Below, one piece after another: positions 25,743 through 34,149 of a stretch of 64,000 bases of DNA. The stretch covers positions 37,614-101,613 of the forward strand of contig NZ_NPMN01000017.1 of NCBI RefSeq assembly GCF_002266425.1, in the 5' to 3' direction. Numbering within the stretch: position 1 is the stretch's first letter; every line of letters begins with the position of its first letter. The position numbers were made by a program, and so were the translations under genes. The notes below the pieces were generated by a model. That model made no database searches, was not told the origin of the DNA, and saw only the letters and a list, made by a program, of their open reading frames with translations. The stretch is from Tissierella sp. P1 (GTDB lineage: Bacteria; Bacillota; Clostridia; Tissierellales; Tissierellaceae).

Positions 25743-27347
25743 ATGGGAGTAAGTTTAAGGGAAATATTGGCATCGGATTTTTTCTCAGAAGCTAGAGTAT
25801 TGGCAGGAAAAGAAGGGCTTGATAGAATAGTTCAAGGTATTTCATCTCAGGATGCGCCTACTGGTGGACAATGGGCTAGGGGAAAAGAGCTGATGCTCTC
25901 TACAGGATATTTATTTAATGGTAATATAGAGTATTTCAAAGAAGTAATAATTGAGGCAAATGAGGCTAATGCAGCAGGTTTAGGCATAAAGGTCGGCAGA
26001 TATTTAGATGAGATTCCTAAAGAAATTGTAGAGCTATGCGATGGGTTAAAGTTTCCTCTTATTGACTTACCTAAAGATTCTGCATGGATAGAAATGGGAA
26101 ATGCCATTAATGAAATAGCTATAGATAGATATATAGAAAAATTAACTAATTTTATTCAGGTATATGGGAATAAAGATCATGATAGAAAAATAAAGGAGAT
26201 AATAGAAGGATTATATAATAATATAGGAAAGCCAGTGGAAGTATATGATTTTTGCAAAAACAAGATATATTCAACATTTAATAAAAGTATTAAAAATACT
26301 AAATTAAGTGATTATGAATTCATATGGAATCCAGATTGCAAACATGAAAAGGAAAGCTTATCTGAAAAATTTCATATGTTTAGAATAGAAAATCTTGAGA
26401 ATAAGGAAGATAGCTTACGGATAGTTCTCCCAATAGAAATAGATAATATAGTTCTTGCCTATCTTGTAGTTTGGGAAAATCAAGAGAAAAGTGATTACTA
26501 TGACCTATATACAATAAGGTTGAGCTTTGTCCTTCTACTACATGAATATGGAAGTATATATTTTGAAAATTCTTTTAAGGATAAATTTCAAGATGAATTG
26601 ATTCGACAAATAATAGAGAGTAACTTTCAGAATGAAACTCAGATAATAAGAAAGGTTCTAGATACTGAGGGGCTATATTTGTGTATAAGCATAAAGCAGT
26701 TTAGCCATGAAATAAGTTTATATGATCATAGAGAAAAAATATCTAGATGCATATATAATATTTTTCAAAGAGATGAAATAATCTTTGGATTAGCAGGTAA
26801 AGATGAAATAGTTATGCTCTATAAGAAAGATAAGGATATACATAAAACAAATGAATTTATAAAAATAAGTATAAGTCAACTTATTAAATGCTTTGAAAAT
26901 GAAGTAATAAAAGGAAAGTTTGTAGCAGGAGTTTCTAGAGGCTTTGTAGATATAAAGAATGTGAAAAATAGTTATACTGAGAGTTCCAAGACTATTGATA
27001 TATCAAGATATATTTACCCTGAATCTAAAGTGGTTCTTTATGATAATCTAGGACCTTTCAAATTTATTAACATAGAAGAATTCAAAAAGGAAAATATGAG
27101 TATATATAACGAATATATAAAACCTTTAACATTAGAGGAAGATGGTCAAGAACTGATAATTACTTTGAAAAGCTTTTTAGAATGTAATCAGAACTACTCT
27201 TTAACGGCTGAAAAGCTCTTTGTTCATAATAATACAGTAAGATATAGAATAAATAAAATTAAGAATCTAATAGATATGGATAGTGAAGACTCTGTTGAAA
27301 GGTTAAAGATAGAGATAGTTTTGAAATTCTTAAAATTGTTTAATTAA
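25743..27347 (+). CDS. PucR/CdaR-type transcriptional regulator
   Basis: 534 residues. The N-terminal PucR domain (VSLREILASDFFSEARVLAG ... ELMLSTGYLF) is followed by a variable middle (GGDEF-like CdaR region near residues 290-400). The C-terminal HTH_30 is NYSLTAEKLFVHNNTVRYRINKI, as in activators of purine, amino acid or sugar-acid catabolism. The ATG at 25743 is about 14 bases after AAGGGA; the nearer in-frame ATG at 25731 is followed by a stop. The DUF5058/amidohydrolase genes downstream are the likely targets. Confidence 0.88.
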   Translation: MGVSLREILASDFFSEARVLAGKEGLDRIVQGISSQDAPTGGQWARGKELMLSTGYLFNGNIEYFKEVIIEANEANAAGLGIKVGRYLDEIPKEIVELCDGLKFPLIDLPKDSAWIEMGNAINEIAIDRYIEKLTNFIQVYGNKDHDRKIKEIIEGLYNNIGKPVEVYDFCKNKIYSTFNKSIKNTKLSDYEFIWNPDCKHEKESLSEKFHMFRIENLENKEDSLRIVLPIEIDNIVLAYLVVWENQEKSDYYDLYTIRLSFVLLLHEYGSIYFENSFKDKFQDELIRQIIESNFQNETQIIRKVLDTEGLYLCISIKQFSHEISLYDHREKISRCIYNIFQRDEIIFGLAGKDEIVMLYKKDKDIHKTNEFIKISISQLIKCFENEVIKGKFVAGVSRGFVDIKNVKNSYTESSKTIDISRYIYPESKVVLYDNLGPFKFINIEEFKKENMSIYNEYIKPLTLEEDGQELIITLKSFLECNQNYSLTAEKLFVHNNTVRYRINKIKNLIDMDSEDSVERLKIEIVLKFLKLFN

Positions 27348-27361
27348 ATATTTATTTAGAG

Positions 27362-27392
27362 AAAGCACAGATTCTAAACTGTGCTTTTATTT
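27362..27392 (+). terminator. terminator after the PucR-type gene
   Basis: A 9-bp stem AAAGCACAG/CTGTGCTTT, then TATTTAT. Confidence 0.8.
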
Positions 27393-27493
27393 ATTATATA
27401 AATCTATAATCATTTAGAAAAATTCACAAAAATTAAAAGAATTTTGGAAATATTAACAAAAAATCTGTTTGCTTTATATATTATAATAAAAAA

Positions 27494-27509
27494 TGTGATA
27501 AATATCACA
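27494..27509. promoter_or_regulatory. Crp/Fnr-like dyad upstream of the DUF5058 operon
   Basis: The perfect 16-bp palindrome TGTGATAAATATCACA lies 47 bases before the GTG start, just after a TATATTATAAT -10-like stretch. It fits the TGTGA-N6-TCACA class bound by Crp/Fnr-family proteins, but could belong to another regulator such as the PucR protein. Confidence 0.55.
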
Positions 27510-27555
27510 ATGACTTATATTGATTATAAAATTTAAAAAAATGGAGGAAGAAGAC

Positions 27556-28263
27556 GTGAGAGAGTATTTAGAAGTAGCTAATGATCCAATTTTATGGCTT
27601 ATGTGTCTGCCTGTTGTTTTAATAGTAGGTGTACAGGCAATTATATTTACCAAGAAAGCCTTTGAAGCAGGGAAAACAATTAACTTGAAGCGTGAAGATG
27701 GTGTTAAAGCATTTAGGATTGGAGCTATTGCAGCAATAGGACCTTCATTAGCTGTGCTTGTAGTAATGCTTGGAATGATGGCGGTAGTTGGAGCACCTAT
27801 TACTTGGCTAAGGTTATCAATCATAGGATCAGCACCAGCAGAGCTCGCAGGAGCTGCAATGGGTGCACAGGCAATGGGAGTTGAATTTGGGTCTAGTCAA
27901 TATGATTTGACAGCATTTGCGTCATCTGTTTGGACTATGACATTAAATGGTATAGGATGGTTATTAGTTGTAGCTTTGTTTGCAGATAAGTTAGATATTG
28001 TAAAAGAGAAGGTAACAGGTGGAGATGCTAAGCTTGTAGGTCAAATAGGGACAGGTGCTATTATAGGGGCTTCATCTTTTATTGTTTCAGGGCAAATTAT
28101 AAGTAAAGGTAATCTTGTGTCTACAAACCTTATAGCGGTATTAGTAGCTACTATAGTTATGATGGTGATGGTGAAACTTTCAGAGAAAGTGAAAGCCTTA
28201 AAAGAATGGAATCTAGGAATAGCCATGTTTGTTGCCATGTTCGTTGCAGCATTATTTAAATAA
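27556..28263 (+). CDS. DUF5058-type membrane protein, transporter subunit A (putative)
   Basis: A 235-residue membrane protein with about six helices. The start GTG at 27556 is eight bases after GGAGG; the earlier TTG at 27520 would include the ribosome binding site. It opens with EVANDPILWLMCLPVVLIV, contains polar residues within helices (SIIGSAPAELAGAAMGAQAMG, SSQYDLTAFASSVWTMTLNG), and resembles the DUF5058 family. The next gene, 18 bp on, has a comparable layout, and an M20 peptidase follows: a two-part transporter feeding a hydrolase is a reasonable model. No substrate is known. Confidence 0.7.
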   Translation: MREYLEVANDPILWLMCLPVVLIVGVQAIIFTKKAFEAGKTINLKREDGVKAFRIGAIAAIGPSLAVLVVMLGMMAVVGAPITWLRLSIIGSAPAELAGAAMGAQAMGVEFGSSQYDLTAFASSVWTMTLNGIGWLLVVALFADKLDIVKEKVTGGDAKLVGQIGTGAIIGASSFIVSGQIISKGNLVSTNLIAVLVATIVMMVMVKLSEKVKALKEWNLGIAMFVAMFVAALFK

Positions 28264-28281
28264 TACTAAGGAGTGAAATCT

Positions 28282-28947
28282 ATGGAAAATCGTTCATATG
28301 AAGAAACGTTTACTAAAAAGATAATTTCAACTGGAAGATGGACAATATTAACTGCTGTGGTTTTATGTTTTTTACCAGCAATATATCTATGGATAAGATA
28401 TGGAGCAATACCTTCTGTAAAAACTATTTTAACAGGATGGTTCTTAATCGCCTCAATGTATGGAGCCTTCTATATAGTTGAGCCAATTTCCTATTTTCCT
28501 ATATTAGGATTATCTGGTACTTATATGTCATTCTTATCTGGAAATATAGCGAATGTGAGAGTTCCTGCATCAGCAGTTGCCCAGGACGCTCTAGGGGTTG
28601 ATGCTGGAAGCCAAGAAGCTGAATTGATTTCAACTATAAGTATAGCGGGATCAATAATAACAAACTTGATTATAGTTACCATAGGCGCGTTTGCAGGTAA
28701 TGCTATAATTGGAGTGTTACCTGAATACGTAATAACAGCTTTTGGATTTGTTTTTCCTGCTATTATGGGGGCTTTATTAACAATGTTTGCTCTTAAATTT
28801 TACAAATGTGCTGTTGTTGGACTAGCAGTTGGGATAATTATCAACATGACACAGCTAGTTCCAGCATGGCTTGCAGTACCACTATGTGTTTTTGTGACTG
28901 CATTTGTTGCTATAATTGATTATAAAAAACAGAGATTAAATCAATAG
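28282..28947 (+). CDS. membrane protein partner of the DUF5058 protein
   Basis: 221 residues, about six helices. Conserved-looking polar stretches inside the membrane region (PILGLSGTYMSFLSGNIANVRVPAS) are followed by AVAQDALGVDAGSQEAELIST. The ATG at 28282 follows AAGGAGTG. Both this and the previous protein carry small-residue-rich segments (GxxxG, A/G/S clusters) typical of carriers. Co-transcribed with the DUF5058 gene and probably with the M20 hydrolase 130 bp downstream. I do not recognise a characterised family. Confidence 0.65.
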   Translation: MENRSYEETFTKKIISTGRWTILTAVVLCFLPAIYLWIRYGAIPSVKTILTGWFLIASMYGAFYIVEPISYFPILGLSGTYMSFLSGNIANVRVPASAVAQDALGVDAGSQEAELISTISIAGSIITNLIIVTIGAFAGNAIIGVLPEYVITAFGFVFPAIMGALLTMFALKFYKCAVVGLAVGIIINMTQLVPAWLAVPLCVFVTAFVAIIDYKKQRLNQ

Positions 28948-29077
28948 ATTATTGTAAGCATAGAAATTAAAATAAATAATTCTGAAATATGAGAAGTAAC
29001 CATCGTATAAGGGACAAAACTGTTAAGCTTTTATATTATTTATTGGTTTGATAATATTATCAGAGGAGGAATATGCT

Positions 29078-30262
29078 GTGAATTTTAAAGAATGTGCAAA
29101 AGAAATTGAGAAAGATATAATTAAATGGAGAAGAGACTTGCATCAAATACCTGAAATTGGACTAGATTTACCTCAAACATCAGACTATGTTCAGATGAGA
29201 CTTAAAGAGATGAGAATAGAGTATAAAACACTTGTTAATGGTTCAGCTATAGTAGCGTTGATTGGAGAGAAGAATCAAGGAAAGACAATAGCATTAAGAG
29301 CTGATATGGATGCACTTCCAATAAAAGAAGAGACCAGTGTGCCTTATTCGTCGAAGAATGGGAATATGCATGCCTGTGGTCATGATGCCCATACAGCAAT
29401 GTTATTAGGTGCAGCTAAGATATTAAAGGATAATGAACATTTATTAAAAGGAACTGTAAAACTATTATTTCAGCCGGGTGAAGAAGGATTTGCTGGAGCC
29501 AAACATATGATAGAAGAAGGTGCTTTAGAAAGTCCTAAGGTAGACAATATAGTAGGTCTTCATATAGGAGCACCTTCCAAAGGTGTTCCAGACGGGAAAG
29601 TAATAGTTAATTATGGTAAAACCATGACTTGTTTAGATAAATTCTATTTAAAAATAAAGGGAATAGGGGCTCATGGTGCATATCCAGAGCTAGGAGTTGA
29701 CCCCGTGACTATATCAGCACAAGTTATAGGAGCCTTACAATGTATTGTAAGTAGAGAAAAAGGTGGCCCAGAGCCTGCAATAATCACTGTTGGAAAGATA
29801 AACGGAGGGACGGCTTTTAATATAATACCTGAATTTATAGAAATGGAGGGAACCGCCAGATTTGTAGATCAAGAATTAAGGGAACAAGCAGCAAAGAGGA
29901 TTGGAGAAATATCTACAGGTATTGCTAAGGCAATGAGGGGTGACTGCGAATATGAATATGAATTTGGATATCCACCGCTTGTAAACTCAAAAGAAATTAC
30001 AGAAAAGTTTATAAAATCTGCTCAGAAAATAGTTGGAAGTGAAAACATAATAGAAATGGAAAGACCTATTATGGGTGGAGAAGACATGGCATTTTTCTTA
30101 CAAGAAGTTCCTGGCACTTTCTTCTTCTTAGCTTCAAGCGAATATGACTCAGAGGGGAACTTTATTTCATCCCATAATCCAAAATTTAATATAGCAGAAG
30201 ATGTTTTGCATATTGGAACTGCCTTATTTGTTCAAACAGTATTTGATTTTCTGAATATGTAA
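29078..30262 (+). CDS. M20D-family amidohydrolase
   Basis: 394 residues, of the hippurate hydrolase/N-acyl-amino-acid amidohydrolase group. Metal ligands and catalytic residues are seen in RADMDALP, MHACGHDAHTAMLLGAA, QPGEEG (catalytic Glu and ligand), VGLHIG and MGGEDMAFF near the C-terminus, with the dimerisation domain between. The GTG at 29078 follows GAGGAGGA by seven bases. Placed after two putative transporter subunits, it may release an amino acid from an imported acylated compound; this is inference. Confidence 0.88.
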   Translation: MNFKECAKEIEKDIIKWRRDLHQIPEIGLDLPQTSDYVQMRLKEMRIEYKTLVNGSAIVALIGEKNQGKTIALRADMDALPIKEETSVPYSSKNGNMHACGHDAHTAMLLGAAKILKDNEHLLKGTVKLLFQPGEEGFAGAKHMIEEGALESPKVDNIVGLHIGAPSKGVPDGKVIVNYGKTMTCLDKFYLKIKGIGAHGAYPELGVDPVTISAQVIGALQCIVSREKGGPEPAIITVGKINGGTAFNIIPEFIEMEGTARFVDQELREQAAKRIGEISTGIAKAMRGDCEYEYEFGYPPLVNSKEITEKFIKSAQKIVGSENIIEMERPIMGGEDMAFFLQEVPGTFFFLASSEYDSEGNFISSHNPKFNIAEDVLHIGTALFVQTVFDFLNM

Positions 30263-30294
30263 TCATTATGATTTAATTTTAATAAGATTAATAG

Positions 30295-30345
30295 AAGTCA
30301 CCTATAGAGTATTCCTTAATAGATACTTTAAGGTGACTTTTTTAT
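30295..30345 (+). terminator. terminator after the amidohydrolase gene
   Basis: AAGTCACCT and AGGTGACTT pair across 27 bases and are followed by TTTTTAT. Confidence 0.7.
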
Positions 30346-30398
30346 AAGGAATAGGAAAGTTCTACTTTTGGTCTTTTTTATTTTAAGAAAATACAAAA

Positions 30399-30465
30399 AT
30401 AAAAGCAAATAGACATATGATGATAAAATGTTTAGAATATAGATAATGAGATTTTAGAAGAAAAG
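30399..30465 (+). promoter_or_regulatory. promoter of the second ABC exporter pair, copy of 25631-25694
   Basis: TAGACA (30410-30415), 17 bp, TAGAAT (30433-30438), in a block nearly identical to the PucR-gene promoter block about 4.8 kb upstream. Confidence 0.6.
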
Positions 30466-30467
30466 AG

Positions 30468-32222
30468 ATGGAAACTGCCATGAAAGATACTAAAGTAAAA
30501 CCAATTAAGAATCCAAATAAGATAATTAGCTATTGGAAAAATGAAAAGTTTACTGTAGCATTGATTGTGTTTTTTGGACTAGTTTTCAATGGAGGAACTG
30601 TTCTAGGGCCTATTTATCAAGGAAAATTAATAGACTCTATTTTAAGAGGGGATAGCCTATCTACTTTAATAGTTCTAGGAATTAAGTTTATTGCTATTAT
30701 TGTTACAATTCAATTAATGCGCTATTTCAAACGTCTCTACATCAGACGCTTTGCTAATAATACCAGTGCTACAATGCGTTTTATGATATACAATAATATT
30801 ATGAATAAAAGCATTATCCAGCTAGATGATGAAAGTGCTGGAAACTTAATGACACGAGCTATTTCAGATGTAGAATTATGTGTAGAGGGTATGCGTAAAT
30901 TTACTACAGAGGTATTTGACACAGGTGTACTTATGCTATCCTATTTTATTTCAATGCTCGTATACGATGTAAAAATAACGATTTTAGCATCTATTTTTAT
31001 TCCAGTTGCTATGATTTTAGCCGAAAAACTTAAAGTAATTATCTATAAATATTCCATTGCATTTCGAACCAAAAGTAGTGAGGTTGCTGATCTTACCTAT
31101 GGTACTATTGAAAACGCTATTCTTTATCGTGTGAATGGTATTGAAAAGCGAAATCGGGAGAAATACAATATTGAACTGGAGGATTTGCAGAATAAGGCAA
31201 TTAAAGCTCATATTTTAGAGAATTCTATGCAGCCAATTTATAATGTTATTGCCATGCTAGGGATTATTCTTGTAATCTATCTAGGTGGTACTAAAACAAT
31301 TGAAGGTAATTGGACTGTAGGAATCTTTTCCGCCTATATATCTATTTTTACTGCAATGGCAGTTAAGGCAAGTAAGGCAGCAAAGCTATTTAATTCTGTA
31401 CAGAAATCACAGGTATCATGGAAAAGAATTAAACCCTATCTTTCTGAATACCAGACAAAAGATACTACTATTAACATTAAAGAGGACAAAACAAGTCTTA
31501 TTGTTGATAGCCTTAGTTTTACCTATTCTATTGGAAAAGATAATATTATCGAAGATATCAACTTTGAAGCTAAAGAAGGAGAAATTATCGGTGTAACAGG
31601 GCCTATAGCATGTGGTAAAACTACATTGGGAATAGCGCTATTGGGACAATATCCTTATCTTGGAAGTATAAAAGTAGATGGGAAAGAACTTAAATCTTAT
31701 TCTGAATATGAACGTAGTCAGATGATTTCTTACTTAGGACATAAACCTCAATTGCTTTCAGATACTATTTACAATAATATTACTCTTGGGGAAGATTTAA
31801 AAATTAACTCTGTTTTAAGAGATATTTGCTTCGAAGATGATTTAAAAGCTATGCCAGAGGGAGAATCTACTATAGTTGGTAACAATGGAATTCGACTAAG
31901 TGGTGGACAACAATCAAGAATAGCCCTTGCTAGAACTTTGGTAAGGAAAAATAAAATAATTATCTTAGATGACCCTTTTTCTGCAGTAGACATGAAAACT
32001 GAAGAGAAGATAATTGAAAATTTAAGAAAGAACTATAAAGAGAGTATAATCATTTTGATTTCCCACAGATTGAGTATTTTTGATAAAATAAATAAAATTT
32101 TATTGATTAATGATGATAAAAGTGTGAACTATGGTACACATAATGAGTTGATGGAAAGTTCTGCATTATATAAATCTATATATGATTTACAAAGCAGTGG
32201 AGGTGGTATTGATGAAAAATAA
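30468..32222 (+). CDS. ABC exporter half-transporter (pair 2, subunit 1)
   Basis: 584 residues: six membrane helices then an ATPase with a slightly unusual Walker A (GPIACGKTT), signature RLSGGQQSR, Walker B IIILDDPFSAVD and switch His in SHRLS. Heterodimeric exporter partner of the gene that follows, which overlaps its end by 11 bases. The start at ATG 30468 is uncertain: no strong ribosome binding site, and ATG 30480 is possible. Codon choice is a little richer in G/C (CGC, CGT) than in neighbours, which may mean later acquisition. The substrate is unknown. Confidence 0.87.
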   Translation: METAMKDTKVKPIKNPNKIISYWKNEKFTVALIVFFGLVFNGGTVLGPIYQGKLIDSILRGDSLSTLIVLGIKFIAIIVTIQLMRYFKRLYIRRFANNTSATMRFMIYNNIMNKSIIQLDDESAGNLMTRAISDVELCVEGMRKFTTEVFDTGVLMLSYFISMLVYDVKITILASIFIPVAMILAEKLKVIIYKYSIAFRTKSSEVADLTYGTIENAILYRVNGIEKRNREKYNIELEDLQNKAIKAHILENSMQPIYNVIAMLGIILVIYLGGTKTIEGNWTVGIFSAYISIFTAMAVKASKAAKLFNSVQKSQVSWKRIKPYLSEYQTKDTTINIKEDKTSLIVDSLSFTYSIGKDNIIEDINFEAKEGEIIGVTGPIACGKTTLGIALLGQYPYLGSIKVDGKELKSYSEYERSQMISYLGHKPQLLSDTIYNNITLGEDLKINSVLRDICFEDDLKAMPEGESTIVGNNGIRLSGGQQSRIALARTLVRKNKIIILDDPFSAVDMKTEEKIIENLRKNYKESIIILISHRLSIFDKINKILLINDDKSVNYGTHNELMESSALYKSIYDLQSSGGGIDEK

Positions 32223-33954
32223 TTTAGTAAAGAAATCTATTAAGCATGTAATCAAAGAAAATGTTATATCCGTTGCATTACTTGTAGTTATAATCGTAGG
32301 AATAGTTATTACATCATTACTTCCTCCACAGATTTTAAGAAAGATAATTGACCAAAACCTTGTGCCTAGAAATATTGCAGGGCTACTATCTTTAGCTGTT
32401 TGGTATCTTGGTATTCTAATGTTTATTGGGATATTTGATTTTGTGAAAGAAGCCATTTTAACTATTCTAGGTCAAAAAATCACCAAGGAAATTCGTATGG
32501 AGATGATGGGAAAACTTGAGAAAATAAATGCTATATTTTTTTCTTATAATGGATCTGGTACTGTAGTTTCCCGTTTTACTAATGACGTTGATGCAATTAG
32601 TTCTCTATTTACATCTGGCATAGTTAGTATGACAGTTGACTCATTTAAAATTATTGGTATCTTAGGGTCTATCTGGTTCTTTAGCGTGAGGCTTGGGATA
32701 ATTACTTTGGTTTTATTACCTATTATATTTATTATCATAAGAATATTTCAAAAACGTATGTTAGAGGCACAGATAAAAAATCGTGTGTTGGTAGGAAAGG
32801 TAAATAATCATATTTCTGAAAGCTTAAAAAATATAGAGATGATAAAATCCTTTAGCAAGGAAAGTTATATGGAAGAAAATTATAAAACCTATCTGATAGA
32901 TAACTATAAGACAATGGAAAAGGTTAATTTCTATGACTCAATATTTTCACCAATTATTATGATTATTCGTGCCATAATAATTGCTGTTGTTGTTATATTA
33001 TCATCTAAAGAATTGAGGTATTTAGGTATATCTTTAGGTATGGTTGCTGCTTCCATTGAATTGATTTCCAATCTTCTTAGTCCTATTCAAGATTTAGGTA
33101 TGGAGCTTCAAAGTATTCAAGGGGCTATATCAGGAATATATAGGGTTAATGAATTTTATAATGAGCCAGAAGATGATTATAAGGACAGTGAACTTTCTGC
33201 CGAATCAATTATATCAAATAGGGAAGAAGTAAGAATATCCTTTAATGATCTTAGCTTTTACTATGAAGAAGAAAGAGACATTTTACAAAATATAAACCTT
33301 CAATTTCAGCCACAGGAAAAGGTGACTTTTGTAGGCAGGACAGGGGTCGGGAAATCCACATTATTTAAACTAATACTAGGACTTCTTAAACCGACTGATG
33401 GGAGCATAACTATAAATCAAGTTGATGTATATAGCATTCCAAATACTGAAAAAAGGAAAATATTTGGGTATGTGGATCAAAGTTTTCATGCTATAAAAGG
33501 TACAGTAGCAGATCAAGTTAGTTTCCAGGATGAAAGTATTGCAAGAGAACAGATTGAAGATGCTATAGATTTTGTAGGACTAAGTGATTATGTATTATCC
33601 CTAGAAAATGGATATGATACAAAGATGGATAACAATCTTTTTTCACAAGGACAGAAACAATTACTGGCTATTGCAAGAGCTATAGTCACTAATCCGCCTA
33701 TATTACTTCTTGATGAAATAACTGCGAATCTAGATGCAATTACTGAAGAAAAAATAATATCTGTATTGCAAAAAGCTAGTGATACACGTACTATTTTATC
33801 AATATCTCACCGATTATTTTCTATGATTTCTTGTGATACTGTAGTTATTTTAGAAAATGGAAAAGTTAAAAACTCAGGTTCACCAGAATTACTTTTAGAA
33901 AATGATGGGTGGTATCGTAGTCATATTGAATTAGAAAAATTAACGTGGAGATGA
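32212..33954 (+). CDS. ABC exporter half-transporter (pair 2, subunit 2)
   Basis: 580 residues. The membrane domain is followed by an ATPase with Walker A GRTGVGKST, degenerate signature LFSQGQKQL, Walker B ILLLDEITANLD and switch His in SHRLFS. The ATG at 32212 follows GGAGGTGG; the upstream frame from 32182 lies in the previous gene. With subunit 1 it forms a heterodimer in which only some ATP sites keep full consensus. No regulator gene is adjacent, but the promoter block is shared with the PucR-type gene. Confidence 0.88.
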   Translation: MKNNLVKKSIKHVIKENVISVALLVVIIVGIVITSLLPPQILRKIIDQNLVPRNIAGLLSLAVWYLGILMFIGIFDFVKEAILTILGQKITKEIRMEMMGKLEKINAIFFSYNGSGTVVSRFTNDVDAISSLFTSGIVSMTVDSFKIIGILGSIWFFSVRLGIITLVLLPIIFIIIRIFQKRMLEAQIKNRVLVGKVNNHISESLKNIEMIKSFSKESYMEENYKTYLIDNYKTMEKVNFYDSIFSPIIMIIRAIIIAVVVILSSKELRYLGISLGMVAASIELISNLLSPIQDLGMELQSIQGAISGIYRVNEFYNEPEDDYKDSELSAESIISNREEVRISFNDLSFYYEEERDILQNINLQFQPQEKVTFVGRTGVGKSTLFKLILGLLKPTDGSITINQVDVYSIPNTEKRKIFGYVDQSFHAIKGTVADQVSFQDESIAREQIEDAIDFVGLSDYVLSLENGYDTKMDNNLFSQGQKQLLAIARAIVTNPPILLLDEITANLDAITEEKIISVLQKASDTRTILSISHRLFSMISCDTVVILENGKVKNSGSPELLLENDGWYRSHIELEKLTWR

Positions 33955-34002
33955 TGAAGAGTTTAAATTGTTAACCTAATTGATTCTTGCAATTATAATG
34001 AA

Positions 34003-34030
34003 AAAACTGCCTGTAGGAGGCAGTTTTCAT
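34003..34030 (+). terminator. terminator after ABC exporter pair 2
   Basis: A 10-bp stem AAAACTGCCT/AGGCAGTTTT with loop GTAGG. Confidence 0.8.
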
Positions 34031-34149
34031 GTACAGCTATATCCTTTTACTGGAGCAGAGTGTCGAAATTTGTTATAATAAATCCATAGATTATTATAAC
34101 TATTATTGAATTGAGTATAAATTAACTTTATATAAAGGTGGATACCCTA

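Noticed and set aside
30468..33954. Recent horizontal transfer of ABC exporter pair 2
   Set aside because: Codon use looks slightly different by eye (CGC/CGT Arg), but without counts, flanking repeats or mobility genes the claim is too weak to list.
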